From the NCBI GenBank assembly GCA_020723225.1, contig DYJG01000056.1, forward strand, positions 1-9,098: a DNA stretch of 9,098 nucleotides, in the 5' to 3' direction. The first letter of the stretch is position 1. Every line of letters begins with the position of its first letter. Shown here piece by piece: positions 6,356 through 9,098 of this stretch. The translations under genes and the position numbers were made by a program. Below the pieces are notes generated by a model. That model was not told the origin of the DNA and ran no database searches. It worked only from the letters and a program-made list of their open reading frames with translations. This stretch comes from Desulfobacca acetoxidans. GTDB taxonomy: Bacteria > Desulfobacterota > Desulfobaccia > Desulfobaccales > 0-14-0-80-60-11.

Positions 6356-6385
6356 GGGGCATACTTCCACAAGGAAGTATGCCCC
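6356..6385 (+). terminator. Strong hairpin between transporter and Usp gene (terminator or attenuator)
   Basis: GGGGCATACTTCC (6356-6368) and GGAAGTATGCCCC (6373-6385) form a perfect 13-bp stem with an ACAA tetraloop, followed by TTTCATTT (6386-6393). It begins 25 bases after the transporter stop codon. The interrupted T-run makes incomplete termination plausible, and the ribosome-binding site of the next gene starts only nine bases beyond the stem. It may therefore lower downstream expression or protect the upstream mRNA instead of ending the operon. Confidence 0.7.
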
Positions 6386-6405
6386 TTTCATTTGGGAGGG
6401 CCGCA

Positions 6406-6849
6406 GTGCAGACCATTCTTCTTTGCACCGACGGCGAGGAACACACCAGGAAAGCCGAAGACCTGGCCCTAAGCCTGGCCGGGCGGTTTCAGGCCCGGTT
6501 GGTGGGCCTCTTCGTGGTGGACCCGTTTCTCCAAAAATTTACCCACGAGATTTACGCGGTGGGCCGGGAGGCCTGCCGGGAGCACCTGGACCGAGCCTTG
6601 CGGGAAGAAGGCGATAAAGCCCTGGACGCCCTGGGAGAGAAGTGCCGGGCCGCGGGTATTAAATTTGAGGCCAAGATCCGTTGCGGCCCTCCGGAGGAGG
6701 AAATCCTGGCAGAAATCCGGGAGCACCGCTACGATCTGCTGATCATGGGCGCCCGGTTGCTAAAGACCTGGCGGGAACGCTGGGAATCCGTCAACCTCCC
6801 CCAAAAAATCTTTTCCCAGGCCCCTATTCCGGTGCTGTTCGTCAGGTAA
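6406..6849 (+). CDS. Universal stress protein (UspA-like) with degenerate ATP-binding motif
   Basis: The start is taken as GTG at 6406, with GGGAGGG (6394-6400) just upstream; an ATG at 6337 in the same frame would place the hairpin at 6356-6385 inside the gene and is rejected. The 147-residue product has the single-domain Usp layout: first strand QTILLCTDG (2-10) with the conserved Asp at 9, a helix of charged residues, RLVGLFVVDP (31-40), a long middle helix, then YDLLIMGAR (109-117) and the closing strand IPVLFV (141-146). ATP-binding members carry G-x2-G-x9-G(S/T). Here only the first Gly of that motif (G116) remains; the second position is Leu and the glycine before the Ser/Val step is missing, so this protein probably does not bind ATP in the usual way. 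It is cytoplasmic and likely translationally coupled to the next gene (TAATG). Its role in this operon is unknown. Confidence 0.85.
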   Translation: MQTILLCTDGEEHTRKAEDLALSLAGRFQARLVGLFVVDPFLQKFTHEIYAVGREACREHLDRALREEGDKALDALGEKCRAAGIKFEAKIRCGPPEEEILAEIREHRYDLLIMGARLLKTWRERWESVNLPQKIFSQAPIPVLFVR

Positions 6850-7430
6850 TGCCGGTGAGGTTTCAACACGCCATCGAACTGGACCTGCCGCCGGAACAGA
6901 TTTTCCCCTTTTTTGCCGACCTCGAGACCTGGCTCCGCCTCAACCCCCAGTGGCAGGTCCTCTCCATCCATGGAGAGCCCGGGCTCCGGGAAGGGAGCGC
7001 CTTCGGCCTGGAGGTGGAGTATGACCGGACGGAACAGAAAGTTTTCTATCAGGCCTTGATCACCGCGGTGGAGCCGGGGCGCTCTTTCAGCCTGCGGCTG
7101 GAGGGTGAGGCCCTCCGGAAAATGACCATTGAAGTGTTGCCGGCCCGCAACTTTTCTCTGCTCAAATACCGGGAGGAGAGCGACCGCCCCCTCTCCGCCA
7201 AAGAGCAGATGGAATTGAACCTTTGGTTGAAAAGCGCCGGCAACTACATCCTGATTTCCCACCGGACCAGCCTAGTTAGCATTGCCTGGAAGTGGTTTCT
7301 GGACCGCTACTGGCTGAAGATGAGTCCCTCCGGCCGGCGCACCGTCTTTTTCGTGGTGGTAGCCGAAGGGTTGTCGCTGCTTTTCTTCCTCTTAATCCTG
7401 GTGTGGATTCTCATCTTCAGGAGAATATGA
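6849..7430 (+). CDS. SRPBCC/polyketide-cyclase-like protein with C-terminal membrane anchor
   Basis: The ATG overlaps the Usp stop codon by one base (TAATG at 6847-6851), indicating translational coupling; no independent ribosome-binding site is obvious. The first 145 of 193 residues read like an SRPBCC (START-like) domain: an initial strand FQHAIELDLPPEQIFPFFADLETWLRLNP (5-33), a pattern very common in polyketide-cyclase/dehydrase-like proteins, then VLSI, GSAFGLEVEY (49-58), FYQALITAVEPGRSFSLRL (66-84) and a C-terminal helix (about 120-155). Such folds form hydrophobic cavities that bind lipids or aromatics. A hydrophobic segment at about 166-190 (VFFVVVAEGLSLLFFLLILVWILIF) ending in RRI makes it tail-anchored, with the domain probably in the cytoplasm. 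Ligand and function are not known. The fold assignment rests on pattern recognition and is moderately certain. Confidence 0.7.
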   Translation: MPVRFQHAIELDLPPEQIFPFFADLETWLRLNPQWQVLSIHGEPGLREGSAFGLEVEYDRTEQKVFYQALITAVEPGRSFSLRLEGEALRKMTIEVLPARNFSLLKYREESDRPLSAKEQMELNLWLKSAGNYILISHRTSLVSIAWKWFLDRYWLKMSPSGRRTVFFVVVAEGLSLLFFLLILVWILIFRRI

Positions 7431-7461
7431 CGAAAATGTTTACTGATAGTTTGGTTGTTAA

Positions 7462-7818
7462 GGTTACCTGGCCAATAGGTATATCTACCCAAGTTATGTC
7501 TGGAACAAATTATGGGTAGGTTACCAATGTATTCCGAGGAATGGGGCCCTGTTGTTGCATAAGGGGTCTCCCAACCAAGGGGATGTTTGGATCGTTCTCC
7601 AGTTGCAGGACTACAACACCGGTTTCCTGGTCCATTCCCCTGAAGGCTGCGCTTTTCGTATCCGCTATCTTTTGCATCGTCCGGAAATAGCCCGCCGCAT
7701 GGGCCAACTCGCCCGGGAATTCGTCCGCCAGCATTTTGTCATAACCCGGCATATCCGTGACTACCTGACCCTGCCGACCCTCTTGGAAAATCCGACCAGT
7801 CGGATCATTGAACTATAG
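7462..7818 (+). pseudogene. C-terminal remnant of a GT4 glycosyltransferase (trehalose synthase TreT-like)
   Basis: The frame from 7462 to the TAG at 7816-7818 is open, but only its second half is recognisable. From about 7590 the product reads VLQLQDYNTGFLVHSPEGCAFRIRYLL, then HRPEIARRMGQLAREFVRQHF and ITRHIRDYLTL. This is the end of TreT-type GT4 enzymes, which close with a glycine/acid nucleotide-sugar loop, a 'xGFLVxSxEGxAxRI' helix and 'FLITRHLRDYLxL'. Intact enzymes are about 400 residues; here about 75-85 remain. The only start in frame is a TTG at 7552 with no convincing ribosome-binding site, and the residues before it (KGSPNQGDVW) do not fit the family's GNVGGI-type approach to the loop. 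Frameshift or deletion decay is the best explanation. The TreT-like assignment is from memory of family motifs, without alignment. Confidence 0.6.
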
Positions 7819-8383
7819 GAGAGATTTTAAAGCCGTCTCCGCACAGAAGACAGGATGAACCTGGGGGCCAAGGAATATACGGCCAGCCAGGCGGATAACG
7901 GCGGCGCTTGATATTGACCAGTTCTGCCAGGGCTGTCCGGGAATTGTCCTTGGCCTTCACCATCAATCTTTATCATCCCGAAGATTTTGCCGACCATCTT
8001 TCAGGTCCTTGAAACCTCACTAGACGACCTGACCGCCGCATGAGGATCAGGCACTCCTGGATTTAGGAGCACAATATTTACCACTGGCGGGTAGATATCT
8101 TCGGGTCCTGTTGCATCTGCCCCTGGAGGATTAAGGGAGAAACCCGTTGTTCTCGCGACCGGAGTTCTACCCTTTGGGTTTAGGAAGAGAGGGCCATGAT
8201 GCATAGCGGGATGCTTGTAGTCTTCCCGCTTTACCGCCAGCCCTGGGCAGGGGGCCTGGCCAACGACCTGCTCTGTGCATCCTCTCTGCAGATACCTGAT
8301 CTTTATCGCCTGTTTATTCTGTAACTAAATGATTTTGATATGTTATCGATATGGCAATTATGGAACGATAAAAGAAACTCTAT
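7819..8383. other. Gene-poor, probably decayed stretch
   Basis: All six frames are broken by frequent stops and none shows a motif I recognise. Short islands look protein-like, for example a + frame near 7950-8000 reading LSLAFTINLYHPEDFADHL before a stop, suggesting a decaying gene on the same strand as the glycosyltransferase remnant. A 42-residue open frame at 8196-8324 (+) starts MMHSGMLVVFPLYRQPW and has AGGAAGAGAGGG upstream, but no family is recognised and it may be another remnant. The last 60 bases are AT-rich. No promoter, RNA gene or mobile-element end was identified. Confidence 0.55.
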
Positions 8384-8420
8384 AAAAAAGGCGAAAAGGA
8401 TGTTTTCCTTTTCGCCTTTT
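8384..8420 (-). terminator. Intrinsic terminator of the methyltransferase gene
   Basis: AAAAGGCGAAAAGGA (8386-8400) and TCCTTTTCGCCTTTT (8406-8420) form a perfect 15-bp stem with a five-base loop. Read on the minus strand the stem is followed by a run of T (complement of the A-run 8384-8389), and it lies 36 bases beyond the methyltransferase stop codon. The 14-mer CTTTTCGCCTTTTC at 8408-8421 is repeated directly at 8424-8437, so an alternative pairing partner exists. Confidence 0.75.
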
Positions 8421-8455
8421 CAACTTTTCGCCTTTTCCCCGTTTTCCCCTTTCCC

Positions 8456-9097
8456 CTATTTCTTCTTGGCCACCAGGATGCTGGCATCCCCTTCGTCATA
8501 GCGCAGATGTTTGGGGGAGACGAGGCCCGCCTCCGCCATCCATTCCGCGACTTCGCCCCAGGTGTAGGAGCGGCCCCGGGGGGTGACCGCCAGCATGTGG
8601 ACGCTGAATATGGCCGGGCCCGTGGGGCTGGCCCCGTCCTTATTGAGGTAAAAGTCGTGGATGGCCAGCGTGCCGCCGGGGTTCAGGGCCTGGACGCACT
8701 TGTTGATGATGAGATGGCACTGGGCGACGTCGTGGCTGTGGAGGATCTGGGAGACCCAGATGAAATCGTAGCCTGTACCGATATCATCCTCGAGGAAGTT
8801 CCCCGCCAGGGTGTCGACACGGCCGCTTAAGCCGTGCTTGGCGATCTGTTCTTGGGCGATCTTGATGGGGCTGGGCAGATCAAAGACCGTGGCTTTGAGC
8901 CCCGGATGGGCCTTGGCAAAGGCAATGGCATAGGTGGCGGGGCCCCCTCCCAGGTCCAGGAGCCGCTCCACCCCTTTAAGATCCAGGGCCGCGGTAACAT
9001 TGGGAGCCAGGTCCCGGGCGATGGCGTCCATGCCGCAGATGAAGGCCCGGACCTCCTTTTCGTCCCGCTCCGGCTTGGCGTCCAGCCACTTCTCCGG
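8456..9097 (-). CDS. SAM-dependent O-methyltransferase, Methyltransf_2-type (5' end outside the window)
   Basis: The frame runs to the right edge, so the N-terminal dimerisation/winged-helix part is missing; an internal ATG at 9031 is not the start, because the upstream residues (PEKWLDAKPE, then AFICG) continue a normal domain. About 213 residues are visible, against roughly 330-370 in the family. Motif I, LLDLGGGPATYA, is at about residues 46-57 of the visible part, followed by ATVFDLP with the acidic residue that usually contacts the SAM ribose, RVDTLAGNFLED, YDFIWVSQILHSHD (equivalent to the family's ILHDW region, which holds the catalytic His), and LNPGGTLAIHDFYL. The substrate is probably a small hydroxylated molecule such as a phenolic, quinone precursor or carotenoid, but cannot be named. 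A strong terminator follows 36 bases after the stop codon. No functional link to the transporter operon is apparent. Confidence 0.88.
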   Translation of the reverse strand, partial: PEKWLDAKPERDEKEVRAFICGMDAIARDLAPNVTAALDLKGVERLLDLGGGPATYAIAFAKAHPGLKATVFDLPSPIKIAQEQIAKHGLSGRVDTLAGNFLEDDIGTGYDFIWVSQILHSHDVAQCHLIINKCVQALNPGGTLAIHDFYLNKDGASPTGPAIFSVHMLAVTPRGRSYTWGEVAEWMAEAGLVSPKHLRYDEGDASILVAKKK

Positions 9098-9098
9098 G

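Noticed and set aside
5447..6391. 314-codon minus-strand open frame opposite the transporter
   Set aside because: Its product is dominated by Asp, Gly and His with no hydrophobic core, as expected for an antisense reading of a membrane-protein gene.
8001..8204. 67-codon minus-strand open frame
   Set aside because: No motif, Pro-rich composition and no ribosome-binding site; it appears to be a chance frame in the decayed stretch.
8408..8460. Pyrimidine-rich CTTTTCGCCTTTTCCCC tract as a CRISPR or tandem-repeat array
   Set aside because: Only two direct copies with a two-base gap and no spacers; it is part of a terminator and low-complexity tail.

Overview
The window looks like a GC-rich, anaerobic Desulfobacterota-type (former deltaproteobacterial) chromosome. 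The grounds are indirect: an NtrC-class sigma-54 circuit, a histidine kinase with a c-type-haem DUF3365 (Tll0287-like) sensor, and a YeiH/putative-sulfate-exporter transporter of a type I associate with sulfate and sulfur reducers. No rRNA, tRNA, CRISPR array or complete insertion sequence is visible.

Layout. (1) 2-537, + strand: a RelE/HigB-like toxin, cut by the left edge, overlapping by ATGA with an Xre-family antitoxin. (2) 538-919: no credible gene, with small inverted repeats. (3) 920-4407, - strand: a two-gene operon (ATGA overlap) of a haem-c sensor histidine kinase and an NtrC-family response regulator. (4) 4408-4797: divergent regulatory region with a long inverted repeat in the kinase leader, repeated GTTGGCA-type boxes and a good sigma-54 promoter at 4734-4749 reading rightward. 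(5) 4798-7430, + strand: a 58-residue one-helix membrane protein, a 439-residue YeiH-family transporter with a large extra hydrophilic segment, a strong hairpin, a UspA-like protein with a degenerate nucleotide motif, and an overlapping SRPBCC-like protein with a C-terminal membrane anchor. (6) 7431-8383: low coding quality, holding the C-terminal remnant of a GT4 (TreT-like) glycosyltransferase. (7) 8384-9097, - strand: a terminator and a SAM-dependent O-methyltransferase cut by the right edge.

Most coherent interpretation (inference): the membrane kinase reads a redox or ligand signal at a periplasmic covalently bound haem and phosphorylates the adjacent NtrC-type regulator. The regulator binds boxes 90-200 bp upstream of the sigma-54 promoter and switches on the small membrane protein plus transporter, and possibly the two stress-type genes behind them. 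A haem-sensing, sigma-54-controlled anion exporter with an added small subunit is the candidate undescribed system here. The flanking toxin-antitoxin pair and the decayed glycosyltransferase zone look like accessory or degenerating DNA around it.
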